Origin: Gemmatimonas groenlandica
GTDB taxonomy: Bacteria > Gemmatimonadota > Gemmatimonadetes > Gemmatimonadales > Gemmatimonadaceae
NCBI RefSeq assembly: GCF_013004105.1
Contig: NZ_CP053085.1
Coordinates: forward strand, 3,162,001 to 3,226,000
DNA length: 64,000 bases
Direction of reading: 5' to 3'
Shown here: positions 16,144-24,317 of the stretch, piece after piece
Layout of the letters: the number at the start of each line of letters is the position of its first letter
Position numbering within the stretch: the stretch's first letter is position 1
Program-made: the position numbers and the translations under genes
The notes under the pieces: generated by a model
The model's input: only the letters and a program-made list of their open reading frames with translations
Databases searched by the model: none
Told to the model about the DNA's origin: nothing

Positions 16144-17583
16144 ATGACGTCGCGCCCCAGTGACATCGAAGCGTGGCTGGTGGCGGGCCAAACGGCGCTC
16201 GATGCGGGCCATCATACCGACGCCGCCGCCGCGTTTGCGCGGGTGCAGCACGCGCTGCCCGGTGAGATCACGGCGGCGCTGCTGGTGGCCAACGCCTGGC
16301 GGCTGGCGGGCAACACGGTGGCCGTGCGCGATGCCCTGCTGTCCGCGTTTCGTCACGCGACCGACGCCACGTCCGGCCCCGCTCCTATAGAAAGCGCCGA
16401 GGTCACGGCGATCTATGAACTCGGCGCCGCGTTGCTCGACGCGGGAGCACCCACCGAAGCACGGCGGCTCTTTGAACGGGTGGTGCGAAAACGCCCCAAG
16501 GACCCGGCCGCGCTGGGCGCGCTGGCTGGTGCGACGCGGGCGGAAGGCGATCCGCAGCGGGCATGGCCGATCGTGCAGCGCGCGATGGCGATCGCTCCCA
16601 AGCAGCCGGCGCTGCTGCTGACGGCCGCCCAGATCCGGCACGCGCTCGGCGATCTCACCCGCGCACGGTACTGGCTCGATCGTGCGGAAACCGTGCGTCC
16701 GGCCCATGTACCAACGCGGCTTCAGCGCGCGCTGACCTCTCTTCTCGAGGGCCCCAGTGCGGAAGGCTGGGCGGACTTCGAACACCGCGGATTGCCCACT
16801 CCCCCGGACACTGGCGCGGCCGCGTGGCACGGCGAACCGCTCGATGCGCAGTCGATTCTTGTCACGGCGGAACAGGGTCAAGGCGACAACTTCCAGTTCG
16901 TGCGCTACGTGGCCGCGCTCTCTCAGCGTGGCGCATCGCGCGTGGTGGTGGAGTGTCATCCGGGCGCGTTGTCGCTGTTCATCGCGAGCGGCTTCGACGC
17001 GGTGGCGAAGGGCGAAGCGCCGGTTACCGACTGGTACGTACCGATGCTGTCGCTGCCGCATCGGCTGGGAGCCGGCGCCGACGTGGCCAGTGCTGGCATC
17101 CCGTATCTGCGCACGGGGGTGGCCGCGCGTCCGAGTGCGGCACCGTCCAGGCGTCGTCGCGTGGGCGTGGTCTGGCGGGGGAATCCGGCGTTTCTGTCGA
17201 CGACGCTGCGGGATTTTGACCCGGCGTTGCTACCGCGCCTGCTGGATATCCCGGACGTCGAGTGGGTCTCGCTGCAGGTTGGCGCAACGATCGGCGAGAC
17301 GCCAAGCACATTTCTCAAACCGCAATTGTCTTTGAACTGGCTTGATACTGCTTTATTGCTGGAGCAGTACGATGCCTTGGTCAGCGTGGACACGGGTACT
17401 GCCCATCTGGCCGGTGCGATGGGAATCCCCACCTATATCCTGCTCCCCTTCACCCCCGATTGGCGCTGGGGGCTCGCCACCGACGCCACGCCCTGGTACC
17501 CGGCGGCGCGACTGATCAGACAGCGAGCGCCGCGTGACTGGGCGAGCGTCGTCGAGGCGTTGGCTCGCGCACTCGGCTCGTAG
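16144..17583 (+). CDS. TPR protein with glycosyltransferase family 9-like domain
   Basis: The product is 479 aa. The first 200 residues contain TPR-like helical repeats (AAFARVQHALPGEI, ARRLFERVVRKRPKDPAAL, AWPIVQRAMAIAPKQPALLL). The C-terminal half resembles the heptosyltransferase-like fold (WHGEPLDAQSILVTAEQGQG, VGVVWRGNPAFL, VSVDTGTAHLAGAMGIPTY), whose SVDTGTAHLAGA segment is typical of TPR-GT9 proteins found beside flagellin genes. It is divergent from fliC. It probably glycosylates flagellin or transfers a sugar in the cytoplasm; the substrate is not readable. No clear Shine-Dalgarno is seen. Confidence 0.8.
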   Translation: MTSRPSDIEAWLVAGQTALDAGHHTDAAAAFARVQHALPGEITAALLVANAWRLAGNTVAVRDALLSAFRHATDATSGPAPIESAEVTAIYELGAALLDAGAPTEARRLFERVVRKRPKDPAALGALAGATRAEGDPQRAWPIVQRAMAIAPKQPALLLTAAQIRHALGDLTRARYWLDRAETVRPAHVPTRLQRALTSLLEGPSAEGWADFEHRGLPTPPDTGAAAWHGEPLDAQSILVTAEQGQGDNFQFVRYVAALSQRGASRVVVECHPGALSLFIASGFDAVAKGEAPVTDWYVPMLSLPHRLGAGADVASAGIPYLRTGVAARPSAAPSRRRRVGVVWRGNPAFLSTTLRDFDPALLPRLLDIPDVEWVSLQVGATIGETPSTFLKPQLSLNWLDTALLLEQYDALVSVDTGTAHLAGAMGIPTYILLPFTPDWRWGLATDATPWYPAARLIRQRAPRDWASVVEALARALGS

Positions 17584-17585
17584 CG

Positions 17586-17604
17586 TCCGGCAGATTCTGC
17601 CGGA
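17586..17604 (+). terminator. Hairpin after the TPR-glycosyltransferase gene
   Basis: A perfect 8-base-pair stem (TCCGGCAG / CTGCCGGA) with loop ATT starts two bases past the stop codon. There is no T-run. It separates this gene from the sigma54-driven operon that starts at 17801. Confidence 0.5.
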
Positions 17605-17686
17605 TCCGGAGGACGACGTTGCCGATTCACGTCGCGCCACAAGCCCGGCAAACCTGCTAAGATGTTGAATAGCAATGACTTGAATA

Positions 17687-17702
17687 TGGCACATTCCGTG
17701 CA
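17687..17702 (+). promoter_or_regulatory. sigma54 (RpoN) promoter of the glycosylation operon
   Basis: The sequence TGGCACA-N4-GTGCA matches the -24/-12 consensus TGGCACG-N4-TTGCW, including the essential GG and GC at 10-base spacing. It lies about 100 bases upstream of the GTG start at 17801. It places the sugar genes under the same sigma factor as the hook and export operons. Confidence 0.7.
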
Positions 17703-17800
17703 TTTGGACGGGTCGCCATGCCTGTCTCCTCGTCTCTCCACACGCCCAGCACGAAACAGCGTGCGTCGCTCGCGCCAGTGTCTGCGCGCGGGAGCCGCTA

Positions 17801-20560
17801 GTGCGTCCGGTCGTCTGGGTAGGGCCAGTCTTCGAACCCACCGGCTATGCCGACGAAGTTCGAGGAATGGTGGCCGCCCTCGAGGCGGATCGAGTTCCGG
17901 TCAGCCTGCGCAGTAGCACGAGCGACGCACGGGGATTTCGCGAGACCCTGAGCGCCGACCACTTGGCCGCACTGACGCGGTGTGTCGAGCGTCCGGTGCC
18001 AGGGCCGTTCATTCAGGTCCAACACGCGACGATCGACAGCTTCGCGCCCTCCCACGAGGAGTCGGTGTACTCGGTCGGGCGCTCGATGTTCGAGACCGAC
18101 GGACTTCCCGGGCACTGGGTCGCCGGCGCGAATGCCCTGGACGAGCTGTGGGTGACCGGTGACTTCAACGCGCAGACCTTTCGTGACGCCGGCGTCCGCG
18201 TGCCCATGCACGTCATTCCCGGTGGAATAGACAGTCAGCTCTTTCACCCGGACGGCGCACCGTACGCGGTCCCCGGCGTTCGCGGGACCGTGTTCCTGAG
18301 TGTCTTCGAGTGGCGCTTGCGCAAAGGGTGGGACGTGCTGCTGCGCGCATGGGCAGAGGCGTTCTCTCCCGATGACGATGTCACTCTGGTCATTCGCGCC
18401 TATCCCATCGGCAACGTGGACGGTCGACGAAACGCCGACATTCTGAACGAGCGTATCGACCACTTCCTCGCCGAAGCGTGTGGCCGGCGTCGTTCCGACG
18501 TCGCGCGGATCGTGCTGATCGGCGAGCGGGTGCCAGCACGCGATCTGCCCGCCCTGTATCGCATGGCCGACGGCTTCGTGCTGCCCACGCGCGGGGAAGG
18601 GTGGGGTCGCCCCTTTATGGAATCGATGGCGTGCGGCGTACCCGTAATCGCGACGAATTGGAGCGCGCATCTCGCCTTTCTGAACGCCGACAACGGCTAC
18701 CTCATCGACGTCGACGGCCTCGTGCCCGCCGACGCCACCGAAGTGTCGGTCTACGCGGGACAGCGCTGGGCAGACCCCAGCGCCTCGCACCTGAGCGCAC
18801 TCTTTCGCCGCGTCCATGCCGACCGCGCCGAAGCACGCGCCCTCGGCGCTCGCGCGCGACAGGACATGGTCACCGAATGGCCGTGGTCTCGGGTCGGTGC
18901 GGCGATTGGTGCGCGCCTGAAGGACATCGGTCGGACAGTGGATGCCATGAGCGCACCGGCGGGTCGTGCAACAGCAACCGAGGCCTCGACGGCCGGTGTG
19001 ATCGTCGAGGGTGGCAGCGGCAACACACGGCGCCGTCATTCCAACGCCAGCGAATGGCTCTTCGCACTCCAGCAGCGCGGCAACGTGCCGTACGCTTGGC
19101 GCACCGACGAGCAGGGCGTTCGACCGTCCTGGTCATCTCCCGCAATCGAAGCCTGGCGGCATCTTCGCCGTACGCTGCCTGCGGTGGCCGTCCATGTCAC
19201 CATCCTCGACGAGACCGCGCTCGTCACCCGTCCGTGCACGCCATCGCAAGGGACGTGGGTCATCGATACGGGCAGCGTTGTGACCGACCGTGTGCCACCC
19301 TGTCTGGTCACGTCACTGCGCGATCGCGCCGATATCGTCGTCGTGCCTCACGACATGGCGCGTGCCGCCGTGCTCGCGATCGGTGTCGATCCGGCGCGCA
19401 TCGTCGTGCTCCCGGCGGCAGTTGACGCCAGCCAGTTCACGCCGACGGGTGCGAAGTACGGCAGACCGGCGACCGCCGCCACCCGCTTTCTCGTGATCGG
19501 TGGAGACCGGCCGCACCGCGCACTCGCACGCGTGGTCAGTACCTATGATCGCGCATTCACCGCCAGCGACGATGTGCTGCTGCATCTCGTGCTGCCATCT
19601 CGCCGCGAGGGAGACCTGAGTGCCTGGAGCGCGCGGCTCATGTCCGACGTATCGGCCGGCCGGCGACATCCGAATCTCCCTGCGCTCTGGGTCGACAGTT
19701 CGCCCATTGCGTACGATGAGATGCCGTCGCTCTATCGTTCGAGCGACGTGCTGTTGCATGTGGGCACGGCAACTGGTCGCGGCCGCACGCTCCGTGAGGC
19801 GATGGCATGCGGGGTTCCGGTGATCGCCACCGACGATGATCTGTCCCGACAGATCGTCGGTACGGACGCCGGCTGGCGTGTGCCTCCGTTCGCCGACACG
19901 TCGGCCGCTGCGGGCGCGTGGCATTCGACGCTCATCAACGCCATGCAGATGGCGACGGACGTTTCGGAGCGCGGTAAGCGGGCCCGGGCGGCCCACGCAC
20001 GATCGCAGACCTTCATCACAGTCGGCGCTAGCCGGAGGGCGATGGCCGAGGCGTTGACGCATTGGGGCACGCTCACTCCGCGCGCGCTTCGCGCGGACAC
20101 GCCGTCAGCGACGACGAGTCGCTTCGCGCTACAATCCCCGCGCAGCCTCGTGATTCTGGCGCACGCCGACTGGCACAACGGCACGTCACCTGCCATCGCG
20201 CGCGCCTTCGCCGGCGCCTGCTCGACCGATGATGACGTCACGCTCGCGATCTGTCTCGACCCGGCGCAAGGTGTGAGCGCCGAGGACGCGACAGACCGCC
20301 TTCGTGCGGCGATGCAACTGGCCGGCGGCAGCGACGCCCAGTGGCCGGACATGCTGCTCATCGAGGATCCGCTCGACAGCGACACCCTGCATCGCTTGCG
20401 CGCATCGGCCGACATCGTCGTCGCCGTGCGTGATCCCGCTGCGGCGGCGGCAGCTCGCGCGGCAGGGTGTGCGGTGATCGACTCGCTGCTCCCGTCTGCG
20501 TGGCACGCCGCGATCGCGCACCAGTATCCTCGAGAACTTTCTTCCAGACTGTCTGCATGA
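17801..20560 (+). CDS. Large multi-domain glycosyltransferase (two GT4 domains)
   Basis: The product is 919 aa, cytoplasmic. The first GT4/GT-B domain (residues 1-380) has the donor-site motif GEGWGRPFMESMACGVPVIA near 265. A second domain (about 420-760) has GRGRTLREAMACGVPVIA near 660, where the first Glu of the E-x7-E motif is replaced, so it may be weakened. A third partial segment from about 775 (DWHNGTSPAIARAFAGA) resembles another GT half. The start is a GTG with GGGAG upstream. It is the first gene of the operon 17801-24289 and follows a sigma54 site. The acceptor is unknown; flagellin is inferred from context. Confidence 0.8.
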   Translation: MRPVVWVGPVFEPTGYADEVRGMVAALEADRVPVSLRSSTSDARGFRETLSADHLAALTRCVERPVPGPFIQVQHATIDSFAPSHEESVYSVGRSMFETDGLPGHWVAGANALDELWVTGDFNAQTFRDAGVRVPMHVIPGGIDSQLFHPDGAPYAVPGVRGTVFLSVFEWRLRKGWDVLLRAWAEAFSPDDDVTLVIRAYPIGNVDGRRNADILNERIDHFLAEACGRRRSDVARIVLIGERVPARDLPALYRMADGFVLPTRGEGWGRPFMESMACGVPVIATNWSAHLAFLNADNGYLIDVDGLVPADATEVSVYAGQRWADPSASHLSALFRRVHADRAEARALGARARQDMVTEWPWSRVGAAIGARLKDIGRTVDAMSAPAGRATATEASTAGVIVEGGSGNTRRRHSNASEWLFALQQRGNVPYAWRTDEQGVRPSWSSPAIEAWRHLRRTLPAVAVHVTILDETALVTRPCTPSQGTWVIDTGSVVTDRVPPCLVTSLRDRADIVVVPHDMARAAVLAIGVDPARIVVLPAAVDASQFTPTGAKYGRPATAATRFLVIGGDRPHRALARVVSTYDRAFTASDDVLLHLVLPSRREGDLSAWSARLMSDVSAGRRHPNLPALWVDSSPIAYDEMPSLYRSSDVLLHVGTATGRGRTLREAMACGVPVIATDDDLSRQIVGTDAGWRVPPFADTSAAAGAWHSTLINAMQMATDVSERGKRARAAHARSQTFITVGASRRAMAEALTHWGTLTPRALRADTPSATTSRFALQSPRSLVILAHADWHNGTSPAIARAFAGACSTDDDVTLAICLDPAQGVSAEDATDRLRAAMQLAGGSDAQWPDMLLIEDPLDSDTLHRLRASADIVVAVRDPAAAAAARAAGCAVIDSLLPSAWHAAIAHQYPRELSSRLSA

Positions 20561-20566
20561 GTGCCC

Positions 20567-21541
20567 ATGAGTAGTCCAATTCGCCGCAAGGTTGCCGTGT
20601 GCGCGTTGTTCCGGAACAGCGCCGCGTACATCGATTACTTTCGCGCCGTCATGACGGCGCAGGCACGCGATCACATCGAGCTAGCGTTCTCACTCGTCGA
20701 GGGAGATTCCACCGACGACTCGCACGCGCGCCTTCAGGCGTGGGCCGCGGCGGACAGCCGTGTCACACTCTCGAAGGTCGACGTCGAACCCGTGGCCGAC
20801 TTCGCCGATCGCGTCAGGAAGTGGGCGATGCTCGGCAATGTGGCCGTCGAGCAGGCGCTTGCCACCGACTGCACCCATGTGCTCTGGTGCGAAAGCGACC
20901 TCGTGCTCCCATTCGATCTGCTCGACCAGCTGCTGGCCGAACCAGCGGATATCGTCGCCCCCGCCATCTTCCTCGGCACACTGTTCTACGACACGTGGGG
21001 ATTCCGCGGACTCGACGGCGCGCGCTTCAACAATGAAGCGCCCTACCATCGCGAGTTTCGCCATCATGCCCGTGTGCCGCTGAGCAGCGTCGGCAGCTGC
21101 GTCCTGTTCCGGCGCGAGCTGTTCGACCAGGGTGTTCGCTTTCGCGGCAGCTATGACGACGGACTGCTGGTTGGTGTCTGCCGAGATGCCGCCGCACTCG
21201 GCTTCCAGACCTACATGGACAGTCGTATTGCCATCGTGCACCCCACGTCGCTATGGAAGCGCCAGCAGTACACGCTGGGTGCGGTCGACGTCCAGTGCTT
21301 CCGCCCAGAGAACAACGACCTGCTGGCGCGCGCAGCGCAGCGGGTCGTCTCGGACGTTCGCATCACCATCGGCAGCGTAGACATGAGCGGCGACCATCCC
21401 GTGTTCGCGCCGGTGCATGACATCATGCGCGCGCATCTCGCGGATACGCCGTTTGCCGTCCGCCTTCGTCTCGCCTCAGAGCGCGACAAACAGTACGCGC
21501 TGATCCTCTCTGATATCCCCGCTCCCCGGGTCTTGCCATGA
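20567..21541 (+). CDS. GT-A type glycosyltransferase (Anp1/GT62-like)
   Basis: The product is about 324 aa. Its features are VAVCALFRNSAAYIDYF at the start, LVEGDSTDDSHARL, and CESDLVLPFDLLDQLL, where ESD takes the place of the DxD metal site. The pattern RNxxxYIxxF plus SLVEGDSxDxT resembles Anp1-type glycosyltransferases. It begins right after the stop of the previous gene (an in-frame GTG lies at 20561, the ATG at 20567), so it is coupled. Its stop overlaps the next start by four bases. The sugar is unknown. Confidence 0.75.
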   Translation: MSSPIRRKVAVCALFRNSAAYIDYFRAVMTAQARDHIELAFSLVEGDSTDDSHARLQAWAAADSRVTLSKVDVEPVADFADRVRKWAMLGNVAVEQALATDCTHVLWCESDLVLPFDLLDQLLAEPADIVAPAIFLGTLFYDTWGFRGLDGARFNNEAPYHREFRHHARVPLSSVGSCVLFRRELFDQGVRFRGSYDDGLLVGVCRDAAALGFQTYMDSRIAIVHPTSLWKRQQYTLGAVDVQCFRPENNDLLARAAQRVVSDVRITIGSVDMSGDHPVFAPVHDIMRAHLADTPFAVRLRLASERDKQYALILSDIPAPRVLP

Positions 21542-22746
21542 CTGCCATCCGCTATCCGGTCACCGAGCCACATCTCGATGACAACGACCGCTCGCACCTG
21601 CTCGACGCGTTCGATTCGGGCTGGATCAGCTCGCAGGGACCGTATCTCCAGAAGTTCGAGCGCAACTTTGCCGAGTTCGCCGGAACGACGCATGCGTTAG
21701 CCACCTGCAACGGAACGACCGCCCTCCACCTCGCGCTGATGGCGCTCGACCTGAAGCCGGGGCAAGAGGTCATCGTGCCGACGTTCACATACATCGCATC
21801 GGCGAATGCGGTGCACTACTGTGGCGCCGTGCCGGTCTTCGTCGACTGTTCGGCCGATACCTGGAACATGGATCCGGCAGCCGTCGAAGCCGCCATCACG
21901 GAGCGCACGGTGGGCATCATGCCCGTGCATCTCTACGGCATGCCCTGCGACATGGACGCCATCGCGCAGATCGCGCAGCGGCACAGGCTGTGGATCGTAG
22001 AAGACGCTGCGGAAGCGCATGGCGCCACCGTGAACGGTCGACGCGTCGGCAGCCTCAGCACGATCGCCAGCTTCAGCCTGTTCGGCAACAAGATTATGAC
22101 GACGGGAGAGGGCGGTGTCGTGACCACCAACGATCCGGAACTCGCACGGCGTATGGAGCTGCTGCGCGGGCAGGGCATGGACCCATCGCGGCGCTATTGG
22201 TTTCCGATCGTCGGCTACAACTACCGCATGACGAACCTCGCGGCCGCACTCGGCGTGTCTCAGCTCTCCAAAGCTGAGCGCTTGATTGCCGCGCACCAGC
22301 AAGTGCACGCCTGGTATCGCGAAGCACTTGGAGACGTGCCCGGGATTGCCTGGCAGGGCGAGCGACCGGACACGACGAGCGTGCAGTGGCTCACCAGCAT
22401 TCGGCTCAGGGCTGCCGAGCATCGGCCGGCGCTGCGCGACGAACTCATGGCTCGCTTGCGAGCCGACGGGATCGATACGCGCCCGTTCTTCTATCCGATG
22501 CACAGTATGCCGCCCTACGAGTCGTCTCGCCCGTTTCCGGTCGCGGACGCCATTGCGTCGTCAGGCATCAACGTTCCGTCGTCGCCTCGACTCACCCGCG
22601 AGGACGTGTTCGCGATCGCCGCTCGCATTCGACACCATGTCGAAGAGATCGAGCTGGGAGACGTGTTCGGTGGCGTGTCGGTGTCGGTGCCCGATGCGAC
22701 CGGTGTTCCGGACACCGAACGCGCTATCTCGTCGGCGGCCGCGTGA
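21538..22746 (+). CDS. DegT/DnrJ/EryC1/StrS-family sugar aminotransferase
   Basis: The 402-aa PLP enzyme transaminates a keto-sugar nucleotide, as in perosamine or bacillosamine synthesis. Visible motifs are ATCNGTTALHLAL (phosphate cup), TFTYIASANAV, IVEDAAEAHGA with the PLP-binding Asp156, and FGNKIMTTGEGG with the Schiff-base Lys185. C-terminal FFYPMHSMPPY is also typical. Together with the next gene it would make an N-acylated amino-sugar. The 4,6-dehydratase needed earlier in the pathway is not in the window. Confidence 0.92.
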   Translation: MTAIRYPVTEPHLDDNDRSHLLDAFDSGWISSQGPYLQKFERNFAEFAGTTHALATCNGTTALHLALMALDLKPGQEVIVPTFTYIASANAVHYCGAVPVFVDCSADTWNMDPAAVEAAITERTVGIMPVHLYGMPCDMDAIAQIAQRHRLWIVEDAAEAHGATVNGRRVGSLSTIASFSLFGNKIMTTGEGGVVTTNDPELARRMELLRGQGMDPSRRYWFPIVGYNYRMTNLAAALGVSQLSKAERLIAAHQQVHAWYREALGDVPGIAWQGERPDTTSVQWLTSIRLRAAEHRPALRDELMARLRADGIDTRPFFYPMHSMPPYESSRPFPVADAIASSGINVPSSPRLTREDVFAIAARIRHHVEEIELGDVFGGVSVSVPDATGVPDTERAISSAAA

Positions 22747-23408
22747 GCAACACCGGCGTGGGTACGATCAAGGTCGCCATTCTCGGCGCCGGTGGATTCG
22801 CCCGCGAAGTGTGGTGGGCACTCCTCGACGCGCAGGCTCACCAGAGTGCGCTGCGCTTTGAGCCCGTCATGTTCGTGGACCGCGAACCGCGAGCGACGCT
22901 GTTGAAGGGACTTCCGGTGGGAACCCTCGCTGACGTCTCCGGCGACACGTTTCTGGTGTGTGGCATCGGCGGCATGACCGACATCAAGGATCGCGTGGTG
23001 TCGGCTGCACGCGCCGAGGGCTATCGGTTTGCACCGGCGATCATCGCCGCGGGGGCGCGCGTTGGACCCGACGTCGAGATCGGCGAGGGCACGATCGTCT
23101 GTGCGGGCACCATTGCCACCACCGATATCGTGATCGGCGCGCATGTGGCGGTCAATCTGGATTGCACCATCGGGCATGATGCCGTCATCGGCGACTTCGT
23201 CACGGTATCCCCGGGCTGCCATATCTCCGGCGGCGTGCATCTGGGCAGCCACGCGTACATCGGCACCGGTGCATCCATCCTCGAGCACGTGCGCATCGGC
23301 AATCACGCCATTCTTGGAGCGGGTGCCGTGGCCACGAAAGACATCGGCGAGTATGCACTGGCGGTCGGCGTGCCGGCCGTCGTGAAGAAGATCCGCCACG
23401 CGGCCTGA
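22743..23408 (+). CDS. NeuD/PglD-like sugar-nucleotide acyltransferase
   Basis: The product is 221 aa. It has an N-terminal Rossmann-like part (VAILGAGGFAREVWWALL) and a C-terminal left-handed beta helix of hexapeptide repeats (VGPDVEIGEGTIVCAG, VNLDCTIGHDAVIGDF, IGTGASILEHVRIGNH). The His in DCTIGHDAVIG corresponds to the catalytic base of PglD. It acylates the amine made by the preceding aminotransferase. It starts at a GTG overlapping the previous stop by four bases. The acyl donor cannot be read. Confidence 0.9.
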   Translation: MSNTGVGTIKVAILGAGGFAREVWWALLDAQAHQSALRFEPVMFVDREPRATLLKGLPVGTLADVSGDTFLVCGIGGMTDIKDRVVSAARAEGYRFAPAIIAAGARVGPDVEIGEGTIVCAGTIATTDIVIGAHVAVNLDCTIGHDAVIGDFVTVSPGCHISGGVHLGSHAYIGTGASILEHVRIGNHAILGAGAVATKDIGEYALAVGVPAVVKKIRHAA

Positions 23409-23437
23409 GCGCCACCTCTTACCTCTCTGCGATCGAT

Positions 23438-24289
23438 ATGACCAGTCCTGTCCTCTCCCCTGTGGTTTCCTCCATTGCACAGCGCAATCTTGACGCCATT
23501 CGCGACGTCATCGGGTCGCCATCGCTGAACAGCGCGACGGCCGATACGCTCGAGCAGCTCGCGCCGGACGATGTCAACAAGCCGCGCTTGATCGAGTGGC
23601 TTCGCGAGGGGGCCGCACAACAGGAGCGTCGATTCGAAATCCGGTCTGCCCTGCGGGCGATCGCGCACGCGACCCAGCCGCGCAGCTATCTCGAGATCGG
23701 CACGCGTCGCGGATGGAGTCTGGCACAGGTGCTGGCGGAGTCGCCCGATGTGCACGCGTACTCCTTTGATTGGTGGACGCAGAACTACGGCGGCGTGGAC
23801 AATCCCGGTCCGGGATTCGTACGCGACGAAATGCGGCGCGTAGCGCCCGAACATCGCGGCGCCCTGCACTTCCTCTCCGGGAACAGTCATGACACGCTCC
23901 CCGTCTTCTTTCAGGAAGTACAGCTGGGCGCGGTGGAGCTGGATGAAGACGCGCTGTTACGCACCGGCGAAGCAGCCCCCCGTATGTTCGATCTGATCAC
24001 GGTGGACGGAGATCACACCGCACTTGGCACGTGGTGGGATCTTGCCGACGTGCTGCCCCACATGGCCGTGGGCGGTGCACTGGTGTTCGACGATCTGCTC
24101 GATTCGTCGGACGAATTGCTGGGCGATTCGCCGAGCAGCCGGTACGCGCACATTCGTTCACATCCCGACGATCTTCGTCCCTCGCTCCTTTGGCTTTGGG
24201 AGCACTTGAAGTCGGTACTGGACGGCTGGGAGTTCATCGAATCGTTCGACTCGATCGTCCCGATCGGCATTGCGGTGCGCATGCGTTAG
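23438..24289 (+). CDS. Class I SAM-dependent methyltransferase
   Basis: The 283-aa product has SAM motif I in SYLEIGTRRGWSLAQVL and the second acidic motif FDLITVDGDHTALGTW, a pattern of Methyltransf_24-type enzymes. The substrate is unknown. It is the last gene of the glycosylation operon, so O- or N-methylation of the flagellin sugar is plausible. It is convergent with the glycosyltransferase at 24318; only 28 bases separate the two stops. Confidence 0.8.
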   Translation: MTSPVLSPVVSSIAQRNLDAIRDVIGSPSLNSATADTLEQLAPDDVNKPRLIEWLREGAAQQERRFEIRSALRAIAHATQPRSYLEIGTRRGWSLAQVLAESPDVHAYSFDWWTQNYGGVDNPGPGFVRDEMRRVAPEHRGALHFLSGNSHDTLPVFFQEVQLGAVELDEDALLRTGEAAPRMFDLITVDGDHTALGTWWDLADVLPHMAVGGALVFDDLLDSSDELLGDSPSSRYAHIRSHPDDLRPSLLWLWEHLKSVLDGWEFIESFDSIVPIGIAVRMR

Positions 24290-24317
24290 CGCACCGGCGC
24301 CAGCGCGCCCGCGCATG

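Noticed and set aside
17662-17916. Small plus-strand open frame upstream of the large glycosyltransferase
   Set aside because: It overlaps the sigma54 promoter and the start of the next gene and has an Arg/Ser-rich composition typical of out-of-frame reading.
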